From NCBI GenBank assembly GCA_021827225.1, contig JAKAXG010000010.1, forward strand, positions 1 through 21,074: DNA of 21,074 nt, written 5' to 3'. The DNA is from Actinomycetes bacterium (GTDB taxonomy: Bacteria; Actinomycetota; Acidimicrobiia; Acidimicrobiales; Palsa-688). The position numbers and the translations under genes were made by a program. Each line of letters opens with the position of its first letter. The stretch's first letter is position 1. The notes beneath the pieces are model-generated. The model was not told where the DNA came from. It was given only the letters and a program-made list of their open reading frames with translations, and searched no databases. Shown here piece after piece: positions 6,959 to 14,736 of this stretch.

Positions 6959-9900
6959 TCAGGCGCCGGCCGGCAGGTCGGCACCGGCCACTATCGGCTT
7001 CACCAGCTGGACGCCGCCCAACGAGCCCCGGAAGGGGGCGTCACCGAATGCGAACACCCCGCCGTCGGCGGCGATCAGGTAGTAGCCGTCGCCCGAGGCG
7101 GTGGACATCCCGGTCACTATGGGCTTGTCCAGGCTGATTCCTCCCAGCGAACCGTGGAAGCGGGCGTCACCGAAGGCGAAGACTCCGCCGTCCCGGGCGA
7201 ACAGCCAGTAGCCCTTGCCGGACGGAGTGACCGCCATGGAAACGATCGGCTGGGCGAGCGGCACGCCCCAGAGAGACCCGTAGAGCCCGGCGTCACCGAA
7301 GGCGTACACGCTCCCGTCCGCGGACACCATGTAGTAGCCGAGTCCGTCCGGGGTGGCCCGAGCGGCGATGATCGGCTGGGTGAGCGGGACCCCACCGAGT
7401 GATCCGTAGAAGGCGGCATCACCGTAGGAGAACACGCCGCCGTCCCGGGCGAACAGCCAGTAGCCCTGGCCGGACGGCGTGACCGCCATGGAAACGATCG
7501 GCTGAGCGATCGGTTCGCCGCCGAGCGACCCGTAGAAGCGGGCATCGCCGAAGGCGAACACCCCGCCGTCGGAGGCCACGGCGTAGTAGCCGTTGCCGTC
7601 GGAGGTGGAAACGCCTCCCACCACCCGGTGGGCCAGGTGGATACCTCCGAGAGATCCGTAGAAGCCCGCTCCCCCGAAGCTGAAGACCCCCCCGTCAGAT
7701 GCGAACAGCCAGTAGCGGTTCGCAGGGACCCCCGGGGACCGCCCCGGTGACGTGGTCGGATCCGAGGGGTTGCCGGGCTGGGTCGGAGGCGTCGACGGAG
7801 GCGTCGGAGCACCCGGCGGCGGAGACTGCGAAGGCGGAGGTGACTGGGGTGGGGGCGACTGCGGAGGCGGGGCCACCGGGGTGGCGTGGGCCGGCGCAGA
7901 CGCCGGTCCCACCCCCGAGGAATCGGAGGCCGTGACTTCGAAGGTGTAAGCCTGGCCGTTGGTCAGTCCGGCGACGTTGTAGGTCCGGCTGGCACCGCCC
8001 AGGTCGTCGACGACGGGCTGGCCGGAGGCGGACATCCCCTTGTACACCTCCACCATGTAGTCGGTGGGCGTGCCGCCCGAAGAGGGGGCGGCCCAGGCCA
8101 GGCTGACCGACCCGTCACCAGGGGTTGCGGTCAGGCCACCGGGAGCGCCCGGCGGGGCGATGGGTTGGGTGGTGACAGGAGCCGAAGCGGGTCCGGCACC
8201 CTTGGCGTTGGTGGCCACGACGGTGAATGTGTAGTCCTGCCCGTCCTTCAACCCCGTTACGGTGTAGTTGAGACCGGTTGAGCCGGTGTCTATCCGGGTC
8301 GGGGTCCCGGTTGCGGAGCTGCCAACGTACTGCTCGATCACATAGTCGGTTGGCGAGCTACCGGTGGTGGGGGCGGTCCAGGAGAGCTTGGCCGTGCTCT
8401 GGCCGGGAGCGGCCGTCAGGGTGCCGGGAGCGCCGGGAAGGGTTGCTGCAGCAGCCGGCGTGGCCGTCACCGGGCCCGAGTCGGCGCCGGCCCCGGCCGA
8501 ATTCACGGCGTGCACCGCGAAGGTGTAGGCCTGCCCGTTCTTCAGGCCGCTCACCGTGAACGACAGGCTCGTCGACTTGGTGTCCACGGTCGTGGCGGGG
8601 CCTGTCGCCGAGGAGCCTGTGTACTGGTCGATCACGTAGTCGGATACGGCTCCACCGGTCGTCGGAGCGGTCCACGTGAGCTGGACGCTGCCGTCACCGG
8701 ATGTGGCCACCGGGGTGCCTGGTACGCCGGGGGCTGAGATGGCACTCCCCCCCGCCTCGATCTCCCTGATGCGGTTGCCGTCTCCAGCCGTCGTGGGATC
8801 GTCCACGCCGTCGGTGACGAAGATGTTGCCGTTCGGGTCGACGGTCACGTCGGACGGGTTGCCGAATCCGGCCGCCACGGCTGGGCCCCCGTCCCCGCTG
8901 TCGGAGCTTCTCTGAGTGCTGCCGCCGATGGTGTAGACGTTGCCGGCCGTTACTGCCTGGCCGTAGACCGAGCCCGTGTGCTCGGCGACCAGGCGGACCT
9001 CGTCGTTGAACACATCGGCGACGATCACATCCCCACTCGGGTCCACCGTCACCGCGTTGGGGTAGAAGAAGGTGGCCGAAGCGGCCGGCCCGTCGGCCGA
9101 TCCCATACTTCCGGTACCGGCGATGCTGTACAGATGGCCGGCGGTCATGGCGATGCCATCGAATGTCCCGGTCGACTTCGCCAGCACCAGGATCCTGCAG
9201 TCGGAGTAGTCCGCTATGACCAGGTTGCCGTTGGTCGGATCGACCACCGTGTCGTGGGGGTTGTTGAGCCCGTCTGACACGGCCGGGGCCCCATCGACGA
9301 AGGTGCTCGAGCCGTTGCCGGCGATGGTCTCGATGTCGCCGGTCCCGTAGAACTTCTGCCCGTAGAAGGTGCCGGAGACGGCAGCGATCATCTGCACCCG
9401 CTCGTTACCGGTGTCGGTGACGATCAGGTTGCCCTCCGAGTCGAACGTCACGCCGTGGAGGTCATTGAAGGATCCGCCGACACCCTGTCCCTTGCCGGCC
9501 AGGGTGTAGATGTCGCCGGCGGTCGTCAGCTTCACGCCGAACAGGCTCCCCGGCTGTGCGGCGATCACCCGGACGACGTCATTGCCGTTGTCGCTGAAGA
9601 CGACATCGCCGTTGGCGTCCAGGGTCACGCGCTTGGGGGCGTTCAGGAGCGCAGACGTGGCCGGTACACCGTCCCCGCTGTACCCGTTGTTCACCTTCCC
9701 GCCCGCAGACGGATTGGTGCCGGCGATGGTGTAGACGTGGTTGGCGGTCATGGAGATGCCGAAGTAGGTCCCTGACTTGGCTGGGACCATACGGACGACG
9801 GCATTGTCGGTGTCGGCGAAGTAGATGTTGCCGGCAGCATCGACGGCTATGCCCTGCGGCGCCGACACGAGGGCACTGGACGCCGGGGTACCATCGGGGG

Positions 9901-10114
9901 AGAAGCCGGCCGGGGCATCGCCCACCGAAGTGGCCGGGGTGCCGACCACCGTCGTTACGTCACCGCTGGCAGCAAACGCCGCAGGAGTGGCGGCCAAGCC
10001 CACGGTGCCACCCACGAACGCCGATGTCACGAACCCCACCACAACCCTGCGGGTCACAACCCTGCTCGATCTGGCCGGCAGATCGGACTCCTGTCGCAAA
10101 GCCTTCGTATTCAT
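6959..10114 (-). CDS. Large secreted protein: NHL propeller, three FN3 domains, Pro linker, six 42-residue repeats
   Basis: 1051 residues. The N-terminus has basic residues and a hydrophobic core ending in ATPAAFA-A (cleavage near 48), so the protein is exported. Residues 50-460 contain about six NHL-type blades (patterns such as LNAPKRVTLDANGDVVFSDNGND and NPHDTVVDPTNGNLVIAD), joined by a recurring SGT-YG-x-MTAGHLYTIAG segment, consistent with a beta-propeller. FN3 modules follow at about 464-556, 557-649 and 650-743, each with LTWTAP-type and GQAYTF-V strands. Residues 744-800 are a Pro/Ser linker. Residues 801-1051 are six copies of a 42-residue unit of type YWLFARDGGVF-FGDA-FYGSLGG. Start ATG 10114 has AAAGGA 15 nt and GAGG 3 nt upstream. 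No anchor (LPXTG or TM) is visible. A role in adhesion, carbohydrate binding or surface structure is plausible but unproved. Confidence 0.88.
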   Translation of the reverse strand: MNTKALRQESDLPARSSRVVTRRVVVGFVTSAFVGGTVGLAATPAAFAASGDVTTVVGTPATSVGDAPAGFSPDGTPASSALVSAPQGIAVDAAGNIYFADTDNAVVRMVPAKSGTYFGISMTANHVYTIAGTNPSAGGKVNNGYSGDGVPATSALLNAPKRVTLDANGDVVFSDNGNDVVRVIAAQPGSLFGVKLTTAGDIYTLAGKGQGVGGSFNDLHGVTFDSEGNLIVTDTGNERVQMIAAVSGTFYGQKFYGTGDIETIAGNGSSTFVDGAPAVSDGLNNPHDTVVDPTNGNLVIADYSDCRILVLAKSTGTFDGIAMTAGHLYSIAGTGSMGSADGPAASATFFYPNAVTVDPSGDVIVADVFNDEVRLVAEHTGSVYGQAVTAGNVYTIGGSTQRSSDSGDGGPAVAAGFGNPSDVTVDPNGNIFVTDGVDDPTTAGDGNRIREIEAGGSAISAPGVPGTPVATSGDGSVQLTWTAPTTGGAVSDYVIDQYTGSSATGPATTVDTKSTSLSFTVSGLKNGQAYTFAVHAVNSAGAGADSGPVTATPAAAATLPGAPGTLTAAPGQSTAKLSWTAPTTGSSPTDYVIEQYVGSSATGTPTRIDTGSTGLNYTVTGLKDGQDYTFTVVATNAKGAGPASAPVTTQPIAPPGAPGGLTATPGDGSVSLAWAAPSSGGTPTDYMVEVYKGMSASGQPVVDDLGGASRTYNVAGLTNGQAYTFEVTASDSSGVGPASAPAHATPVAPPPQSPPPQSPPPSQSPPPGAPTPPSTPPTQPGNPSDPTTSPGRSPGVPANRYWLFASDGGVFSFGGAGFYGSLGGIHLAHRVVGGVSTSDGNGYYAVASDGGVFAFGDARFYGSLGGEPIAQPIVSMAVTPSGQGYWLFARDGGVFSYGDAAFYGSLGGVPLTQPIIAARATPDGLGYYMVSADGSVYAFGDAGLYGSLWGVPLAQPIVSMAVTPSGKGYWLFARDGGVFAFGDARFHGSLGGISLDKPIVTGMSTASGDGYYLIAADGGVFAFGDAPFRGSLGGVQLVKPIVAGADLPAGA
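6962..7714 (-). repeat. Tandem array of six 126-bp coding repeats
   Basis: Six consecutive in-frame units of 42 codons (the last is 41) encode Y[WY]-x5-DGGVF-[SA][FY]G-A-x-FYGSLGG-x18. Units 1, 3 and 5 start YWLFA while 2, 4 and 6 start YY, so the real duplication step seems to be 84 residues (252 bp). Units 2 and 4 share near-identical DNA around 7469-7504 and 7217-7252, which are 252 bp apart. Confidence 0.9.
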
Positions 10115-10135
10115 CTTCCTCGCACACTTCCTTTG

Positions 10136-10150
10136 TCGCCGTTGCGGCGA
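10136..10150 (-). promoter_or_regulatory. Leader hairpin upstream of the large secreted-protein gene
   Basis: TCGCCG and CGGCGA flank a three-base loop, giving a 6-bp stem starting 22 nt before the ATG and just upstream of the AAAGGA sequence. It could affect ribosome access in the 5' leader. I could not match it to a known riboswitch. Confidence 0.3.
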
Positions 10151-10185
10151 AGGTATTCGTCCTCTCTAGCCGAGCCAGCAATCAC

Positions 10186-10199
10186 TGACCTTTTGGTCA
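10186..10199. promoter_or_regulatory. Inverted repeat TGACC-N4-GGTCA upstream of the large secreted-protein gene
   Basis: Perfect 5-bp arms around TTTT, 72 bp upstream of the ATG at 10114 in an AT-richer intergenic stretch. It is a candidate regulator site. It could also form a small hairpin. Confidence 0.3.
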
Positions 10200-10243
10200 T
10201 TGGCATCGAGGCGCGCCGCTAATGGCAGCAAATGATGAGAACC

Positions 10244-10255
10244 GCCACATGTGGC
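10244..10255. promoter_or_regulatory. Perfect 12-bp palindrome GCCACATGTGGC
   Basis: A fully palindromic 12-mer lies 130 bp upstream of the large secreted-protein gene and 56 bp downstream of the methyltransferase stop. Its place in the only sizeable intergenic gap ahead of a large surface-protein gene suggests an operator. No matching regulator is identified. Confidence 0.35.
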
Positions 10256-10268
10256 TATTCAATGAAAT

Positions 10269-10284
10269 CTTCCCGATCCGGAAG
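10269..10284 (-). terminator. Possible weak terminator after the methyltransferase gene
   Basis: Read on the minus strand, CTTCC-N6-GGAAG is followed by the moderately T-rich ATTTCATT. The stem is only 5 bp and there is no clean U-tract, so this is a tentative call. Confidence 0.25.
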
Positions 10285-10310
10285 ACCCCTCGGGTTCGTC
10301 GAACGGGGCG

Positions 10311-11312
10311 CTACCGCTCATTCATACGTTGGCCGACGAGGAGCAGCTTGTTTCCGAGCCTGAGCCGGGTTGTGGACGTCTCCAGAACGGGCCATGCCCG
10401 ACCCAGCGCCCGCTTGAGGAGGTCGTCCTTGCCCTCGAGTTCGAAAAGCGTGGCCATCTTCTGCCGGGGGGAAGGAGCTATGGCACTCCACACGGTGCGA
10501 CATCCGCACCGCTCGAGAAGTGACTTCATACCCTCGAGCGTGAAATAGCAGCGGTGCTCCAGGTAGTAGAGAGGATCAGTGAGGTTGATCCGCTGACCCG
10601 ACAGTGCGTGAAGAGAGAGGACCGCTCGCCTCGCCGGGAAGCCGGCGTTAGGGGTCTCGAAGAGGAGTACCCCTCCTGGGCGCACCTTGCGGACCATGGC
10701 CTCGAGGCCGGCCTGCGGGTCCAACATGTGCTCGATGACGTCCCACATCGTGGCGGCGTCGAGAGAACCGTCCGCCACGTGACGGTCGATGTCATCTGGC
10801 AGATAGGCCTCCAGCCCCCGCCTCCGAGCGGCGTCCACGGCCTTCTCTTCCACGTCCGCCCCCACGGCCCGCATGCCCCGATCGGATGCGTAGGCAAGGA
10901 AATTGCCGATCCCACATCCAGTATCCAGGACCGACCGGATGGGCCCCACCAGCCTCTCGGCTTCCGCCACCACCCGTTCGTAGCGGCGCTCGAACTCGGC
11001 GTGCACTGCAGGGTTGTCGTACACGGAGAACTTGTAGGGCTCCCAGTACGCGGATTCCCGTGGTGCACGACCCGGATCGTCGGCCCGGAAGAACTCGCTG
11101 CCGCAGGAGCGGCAGCGCCACAGGCGGTACGCCTCCTCGACCGTCAATGACAGAGCGGCCGCGTCCTGCCCGCAAGCGGGGCACTCCTCCGACACCCGGG
11201 GCAGGGTAAGCCCCACCGGCGTGCGCCGGTCCTGAACCGGAGAACTCTGCCCGGTCGGCCACTTCCACCGAGAGGCGGACTGACGCCGGATGGAGCGCTT
11301 CACGCCGGACAC
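10311..11312 (-). CDS. Class I SAM-dependent methyltransferase with N-terminal zinc ribbon
   Basis: Up to 333 residues. A zinc ribbon is formed by CPACG (44-48) and CRSCG (67-71). The Rossmann-type domain follows: motif I VLDTGCGIGNFLAYAS (128-143), AVGADVEEKAVDAAR for the SAM-ribose acidic position, DAATMWDVIEHMLDP for the post-II motif, and RPGGVLLFETPN for post-III. The pattern is of the Methyltransf_23 / COG2227 group, often found with cell-surface polysaccharide or small-molecule modification genes. The substrate is unknown. The GTG at 11312 overlaps the preceding short ORF by 13 bp; an internal GTG at 11195 directly before SEECPACG is a good alternative and would remove a 39-residue basic extension with no visible domain. 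Probably in one transcript with the sigma-factor gene. Confidence 0.82.
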   Translation of the reverse strand: MSGVKRSIRRQSASRWKWPTGQSSPVQDRRTPVGLTLPRVSEECPACGQDAAALSLTVEEAYRLWRCRSCGSEFFRADDPGRAPRESAYWEPYKFSVYDNPAVHAEFERRYERVVAEAERLVGPIRSVLDTGCGIGNFLAYASDRGMRAVGADVEEKAVDAARRRGLEAYLPDDIDRHVADGSLDAATMWDVIEHMLDPQAGLEAMVRKVRPGGVLLFETPNAGFPARRAVLSLHALSGQRINLTDPLYYLEHRCYFTLEGMKSLLERCGCRTVWSAIAPSPRQKMATLFELEGKDDLLKRALGRAWPVLETSTTRLRLGNKLLLVGQRMNER

Positions 11313-11551
11313 GGATCGGCTCGTCCCGGCCCCGGCGGATGCCCGGCGTCCTCACCCCGCTGGTCCGGGCCGAACAGGTGCTTGGCGGCGCGAATCACTG
11401 CGGGCGGCACCAGGTCGAACGGCGGCAACGGGCTCTGCAGCCGGCGACTCATCGGCTGCCTCGGTCGCCCGGTCGGGCCCCACGTGTGCTTTCCACAGCA
11501 GGTAAGAGAAGGGCGCATCCGGGCAGATACCAACATCCCGGCGTCGGACAT
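11300..11551 (-). CDS. Short ORF translationally coupled to the sigma-factor gene (possible truncated partner protein)
   Basis: 83 codons. The ATG shares its first base with the sigma-factor TGA (TGATG arrangement), the classic layout for translational coupling. The N-terminal half is unremarkable, but PPFDLVPPAVIRAAKHLFG (about 44-62) resembles the VPxxVxxAAKxAF element near the start of small proteins often encoded beside actinobacterial ECF sigma factors. The rest of that family (TIDAELAEL..., then a beta-sandwich part) is missing, and neither other frame of this strand restores it before the methyltransferase begins. It may be a decayed or shortened partner protein, or a non-coding frame. 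Confidence 0.4.
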   Translation of the reverse strand: MSDAGMLVSARMRPSLTCCGKHTWGPTGRPRQPMSRRLQSPLPPFDLVPPAVIRAAKHLFGPDQRGEDAGHPPGPGRADPCPA

Positions 11552-12225
11552 CAGAGCGTGAAGAGATCCTCCAACTCCAGTCCCGACCGGCTGGCCAGGC
11601 GGCGCAGCTGCTCGAGCGCCCGGGCCCGCGTCGGACCGATGCTGCCTACGGGCATGTCCAGAGCCTCACTGATGTCCCGGTAGCTGAAAGGAACGTCGGC
11701 GCTCAAGAGACGCAGCAACAGCTGCGAGCGCACCGGAAGCTGGCGCACCAGGGCAGCGATCACCTCCGAGCGCTCGTTGGCCATGATCCCGTAGTCCTGC
11801 GACTCGATCGGGGCCGGATCGGCAACCAGGTCGAGGTCCTCGCCGCCCGGCACCTGCCTTCCGGCCAGCCGGATGACCCGCAGCGACTCCCGCCGGGCAG
11901 TGGTGGCCAGCCAGGCACCGACGCGGTCAGGCTGGTTGATGCGGCCCAGGTTCTCGACCAGGCGGAGCCAGGTGGTCTGTGAGACGTCGGCCGCATCTGC
12001 GGGGCTCAGGCGGTGCGCCCGGGCGATGGCCCACACCATGGAAGCGAACCGGTCAACCAGCTGGTCCCAGGCTTCCCGGTCACCGCCTGCCGCGCCGGTG
12101 ACCAGCGATGCCACATCACCGCTGGCCGGCCGGGCCGCCGAAGCAGTGTGCGCGACGGTCACTGCCGCCGAGGTGAGCGGATGATCCGGTTCGGGAGCTA
12201 TTTCTGCATTTGTCAGCCAATCCAC
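11551..12225 (-). CDS. ECF-type RNA polymerase sigma factor
   Basis: 224 residues, an alternative sigma factor that would direct RNA polymerase to a specific promoter set. Region 2 lies at about 40-112: GDREAWDQLVDRFASMVWAIAR, then DAADVSQTTWLRLVENL and WLATTARRESLR. Region 4 lies at 152-213 with the helix-turn-helix SYRDISEALDMPVGSIGPTRARALEQLRR. No region 1.1 or 3 is present, typical of ECF (group 4) factors. The first 37 residues are non-conserved, so the GTG at 12225 is uncertain and an internal start is possible. No membrane anti-sigma factor or zinc-finger anti-sigma is next to it; instead there is a coupled short ORF downstream and a small divergent protein. It may control the genes downstream, but no promoter motif was identified. 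Confidence 0.88.
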   Translation of the reverse strand: MDWLTNAEIAPEPDHPLTSAAVTVAHTASAARPASGDVASLVTGAAGGDREAWDQLVDRFASMVWAIARAHRLSPADAADVSQTTWLRLVENLGRINQPDRVGAWLATTARRESLRVIRLAGRQVPGGEDLDLVADPAPIESQDYGIMANERSEVIAALVRQLPVRSQLLLRLLSADVPFSYRDISEALDMPVGSIGPTRARALEQLRRLASRSGLELEDLFTL

Positions 12226-12514
12226 CGCTGACCCCGCTGCTCACCCTGGCGGTCCCCAAATGCACAAATCTGGGCCACTTTCGCCATCCACATTTCTTTC
12301 GTAATTCGGGCCGTTGGTCCGGACCCCTCCGTGGTCAGAGTGCCTGACGGCCAAGCGGACATCAAGATCTTCAGAACCTTCGTCCGAGGTTTCATATGCC
12401 CTATTGACAGCACCACCGGACGGCCACCGAAGTGGATGTCGATCCGATCTCCATGGGGCCGCATCCGGTATGGTCAGCGCGTGGCTGCTTCCCCGTCCGG
12501 TAACCGGCAATGAG
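12226..12514. other. Divergent intergenic region between sigma factor and partner-like protein
   Basis: This 289-bp stretch is locally AT-richer than its surroundings. It contains TTGACA at 12404-12409 and TATGGT at 12469-12474, but they are not correctly spaced to be a single promoter. Open frames exist on both strands but lack recognisable sequence. The control region for both flanking genes is presumably here. Confidence 0.4.
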
Positions 12515-12949
12515 ATGACCGAGCACCGGCAGGCGGGATGGCCGGAGGATCAGTCGGCGGACATACCGGCCGAGGACCCGCCCGGGTACGTGGTGGAGAG
12601 GGCCAAGGCAGCTCACGCCGCTCCGGCCGCGGAACTGGCACAGCTCGTGTTCGACTCCCTCATCGACGGCGAATCCAGCCCGGAGGATCACCGGCTCCGA
12701 TTCGAGCACCCGGATCTCAGAGTGGAGTTGCGGGTGCAGGCCCGCCCCGAGGGGACGGAGATCAGCGGGCGGGTGGATCCGGCGGCCGACAAGGTGGTCC
12801 TGCACATCCGCTCAGCCGGCGTGGCATTGGTGAGCAGGTCGATGGACGGGCGTTTCACCCTCGGCCGGGCTCCGCACGGTCTGGTGAGGCTGTCGGTGGA
12901 GCGGGAGGGACCGGCCCGGCTGGTCTGGACCGACTGGTTCCGGGTGTGA
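12515..12949 (+). CDS. Small conserved sigma-factor-associated protein
   Basis: 144 residues from the ATG at 12515. The pattern DPPGYVVERAKAAH (about 19-32), AELAQLVFDSLIDGE (36-50), LRFEHPDLRVELRV (58-71), then SMDGRFTLGRAPHGLVRLSVEREG and WTDWFRV at the C-terminus matches what I recall of small actinobacterial proteins placed next to ECF sigma factors (helical AAK-AF / AELAxLxFDS head, then a small beta-sandwich). Such proteins are usually listed as hypothetical; a role in controlling the sigma factor is suspected from context only. There is no signal peptide or membrane segment. The frame extends upstream to a TTG at 12314, but that part shows no family features. The ribosome-binding site at 12515 is weak. 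Confidence 0.65.
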   Translation: MTEHRQAGWPEDQSADIPAEDPPGYVVERAKAAHAAPAAELAQLVFDSLIDGESSPEDHRLRFEHPDLRVELRVQARPEGTEISGRVDPAADKVVLHIRSAGVALVSRSMDGRFTLGRAPHGLVRLSVEREGPARLVWTDWFRV

Positions 12950-12961
12950 GCGAAAGTCGCC

Positions 12962-13723
12962 CTAGCCGACCCAGAAGCTGACGGCCACGGCGATCCCGGC
13001 CAGCACCACCACCCGCCGCAGGAGGGTGGGGTTGATGACCTTGACGAGGCGGCCGCCCAGGAAGCCGCCGAGCAGGCTGCCGGCGGCCATGATCGGTACC
13101 AGGACCCAGGTGACCTTCCCGGAGAAGAGGAAGAACACCGCGGCGACCAGGTTGATCACGAACGACAGGGCCTGCTTGAGGGCGTTGAGCTTGGTCAGGG
13201 GCTCGAGGCTGAACAGCGCCAAGAGGGCCAGCAGCATGATGCCCAGTCCGGCCCCGAAGAACCCCCCGTAGGCGGCCCCCAGGAAGACGGTCAGTATGAA
13301 GACGACCTGCCGGCCGGCGGACGGGCCGTGCCGGTCGGACCGCGGGGAGACGCGCAGGCGGTCCCCGAAGGCCAGCAGGCCGCACGACAGGAGGATCAGG
13401 TACGGGACCGAGACCCGGAACGCAGAGGCGGGCAGGATCACCAGCAGGATCGAGCCGACCAGGCCCCCGAGCGCCGAGACCGCGGAGAGCAGCCGGGCGT
13501 GGGCCAGCTGCGGCCGCAGATCGTCGCGCTGGGCGAAGGAGCCGGCCAGGTATCCGGGGAGGAGCGACACCGTGTTGGTGATGTTGGAGTTGACCGCCGG
13601 CACCCCGAGGGCCACCAGGGCGGGGAACGAGATCAGGGTGCCGCCACCGGCCATGGCGTTGACGGCGCCGGCCAGCAGCGCGGCCCCGCCGGCGGCGGCC
13701 TCGCTCAGGGGTCCGAGATGCAC
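12962..13723 (-). CDS. TauE/SafE-family membrane permease
   Basis: 253 residues, a predicted transporter for sulfonate, sulfite or other organic anions in the cytoplasmic membrane. About eight hydrophobic segments are visible, in two halves. The N-terminal GGAALLAGAVNAMAGGGTLISFPALVALGVPAVNSNITNT is the family signature (N-x-MAGGGTLISFP). The second half repeats it as GGFFGAGLGIMLLALLALF. The frame stays open upstream, but inside holA; the GTG at 13723, six bases after the holA stop, with AGGGG about 11 nt upstream, gives the usual family length. Last gene of the minus-strand operon; its stop is 12 bp from that of the convergent small gene. The substrate is unknown. Confidence 0.85.
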   Translation of the reverse strand: MHLGPLSEAAAGGAALLAGAVNAMAGGGTLISFPALVALGVPAVNSNITNTVSLLPGYLAGSFAQRDDLRPQLAHARLLSAVSALGGLVGSILLVILPASAFRVSVPYLILLSCGLLAFGDRLRVSPRSDRHGPSAGRQVVFILTVFLGAAYGGFFGAGLGIMLLALLALFSLEPLTKLNALKQALSFVINLVAAVFFLFSGKVTWVLVPIMAAGSLLGGFLGGRLVKVINPTLLRRVVVLAGIAVAVSFWVG

Positions 13724-13728
13724 GTCTT

Positions 13729-14736
13729 CTACATCCCCTGACGGGACGACGCCCGGCGCGCCCGGGCCAGGCGGCACAAGCGGCCCACCAGGACCTCGAG
13801 GACCGCCTCTCCGGGCCAGGCGCTGGCCCCCTTCAGGTCCACCTCGGCGTCGGCCAGCAGCCCGATGCCCTCGGCGATGTTGGCTGAGCCCCACTGCTGG
13901 GCCGAGCGCAGAGCCTTCTTGGCCGGGTAGGTGCTCCGTCCCTTCGGAATGCCCATCGCCGCGGCAGCCGCCGCCTCGGTCCGGATCGATCCCCCGTCGA
14001 CCCTCAGGAGCGACTGGACATGGCGGTGCAGGATGGCCAGCACGACCAGGGGGTGGCGCTGCCCTCCCTCGAGCAGGCGGTGCAGCAGCTCCAGTGCCCG
14101 GGCCGTGTCCCCGGTGTCGATGGCGTCGGTGAAGGCCCAGGGGGTCACGGACCCGGCCTCCCCCAGGTACGGTTCGATCTCCTCGGGCCCCAGCCGGGCC
14201 CCCGGCCCGTAGGCCGCCTCGAGCACCGCCAGGATGGGCACCAGGCGGCTCACGTCCTCGCCCAGATGCGACACGAGGAGATCCTCGCCGGCCCGGTCCA
14301 GGATCAGGCCGGCGGAGCGTAGGCGGTCGTGGACCCAGTCCGTTGCCCCCCGGGAGTCCACTGCGGTGGCGATCACCCGGCCCCGGGCCTTGACCGCGGC
14401 GACCAGCTTGGCCGGCGTGGTCCCCCCTCCGGCGACCAGCACCAGAGAGGTGGTGGGCAGCGGGTCCTCAAGGTAGGCGAGCAGCGGAGCCACGTCGTCG
14501 GTGTTGAACCGTCCGATCTCGCGGACCACCACCACCCGGCGCGACACCAGGAACGGCGGGGTGGCGCACGCGTCGGCCACGGCCGCCAGGTCGACCTCCT
14601 CGCCACCATGGTCCTCGACAGCCAGGGAGCGGTCGTCGGAGCCGACCAACTCGCCCACCAGGTCGACCACCGCCTCGGAGAGGAGCGTCTGGTCCCCGCC
14701 CTCCACCAGGAACACCGCCTGGGACCCGTCGCTCAC
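13729..14736 (-). CDS. holA: DNA polymerase III delta subunit
   Basis: 335 residues, the subunit of the clamp-loader complex that opens the beta sliding clamp. Family features include VFLVEGGDQTLLSEAV near the N-terminus, ATPPFLVSRRVVVVREI (about 58-74), SLVLVAGGG (96-104), LVSHLGEDVSRLVPILAVLEAA in the middle domain and a C-terminal all-helical collar with HPLVVLAILHRHVQSLLRV and the ADAEVDLKGASAWPGEAVLEVLV block. Length is normal. The GTG start overlaps the TGA of the folP-like gene by four bases (GTGA) with GGAGG four nt upstream, indicating translational coupling. Confidence 0.9.
   Translation of the reverse strand: MSDGSQAVFLVEGGDQTLLSEAVVDLVGELVGSDDRSLAVEDHGGEEVDLAAVADACATPPFLVSRRVVVVREIGRFNTDDVAPLLAYLEDPLPTTSLVLVAGGGTTPAKLVAAVKARGRVIATAVDSRGATDWVHDRLRSAGLILDRAGEDLLVSHLGEDVSRLVPILAVLEAAYGPGARLGPEEIEPYLGEAGSVTPWAFTDAIDTGDTARALELLHRLLEGGQRHPLVVLAILHRHVQSLLRVDGGSIRTEAAAAAAMGIPKGRSTYPAKKALRSAQQWGSANIAEGIGLLADAEVDLKGASAWPGEAVLEVLVGRLCRLARARRASSRQGM

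Noticed and set aside
5699..7402. A 567-codon plus-strand open frame
   Set aside because: It crosses the IS end, the whole dehydrogenase gene and part of the secreted-protein gene in antisense, and has the low-complexity Gly/His/Val composition of a shadow frame.
12213..12464. An 83-codon minus-strand frame upstream of the sigma factor
   Set aside because: It overlaps the sigma-factor start in another frame, has no ribosome-binding site and no recognisable sequence.
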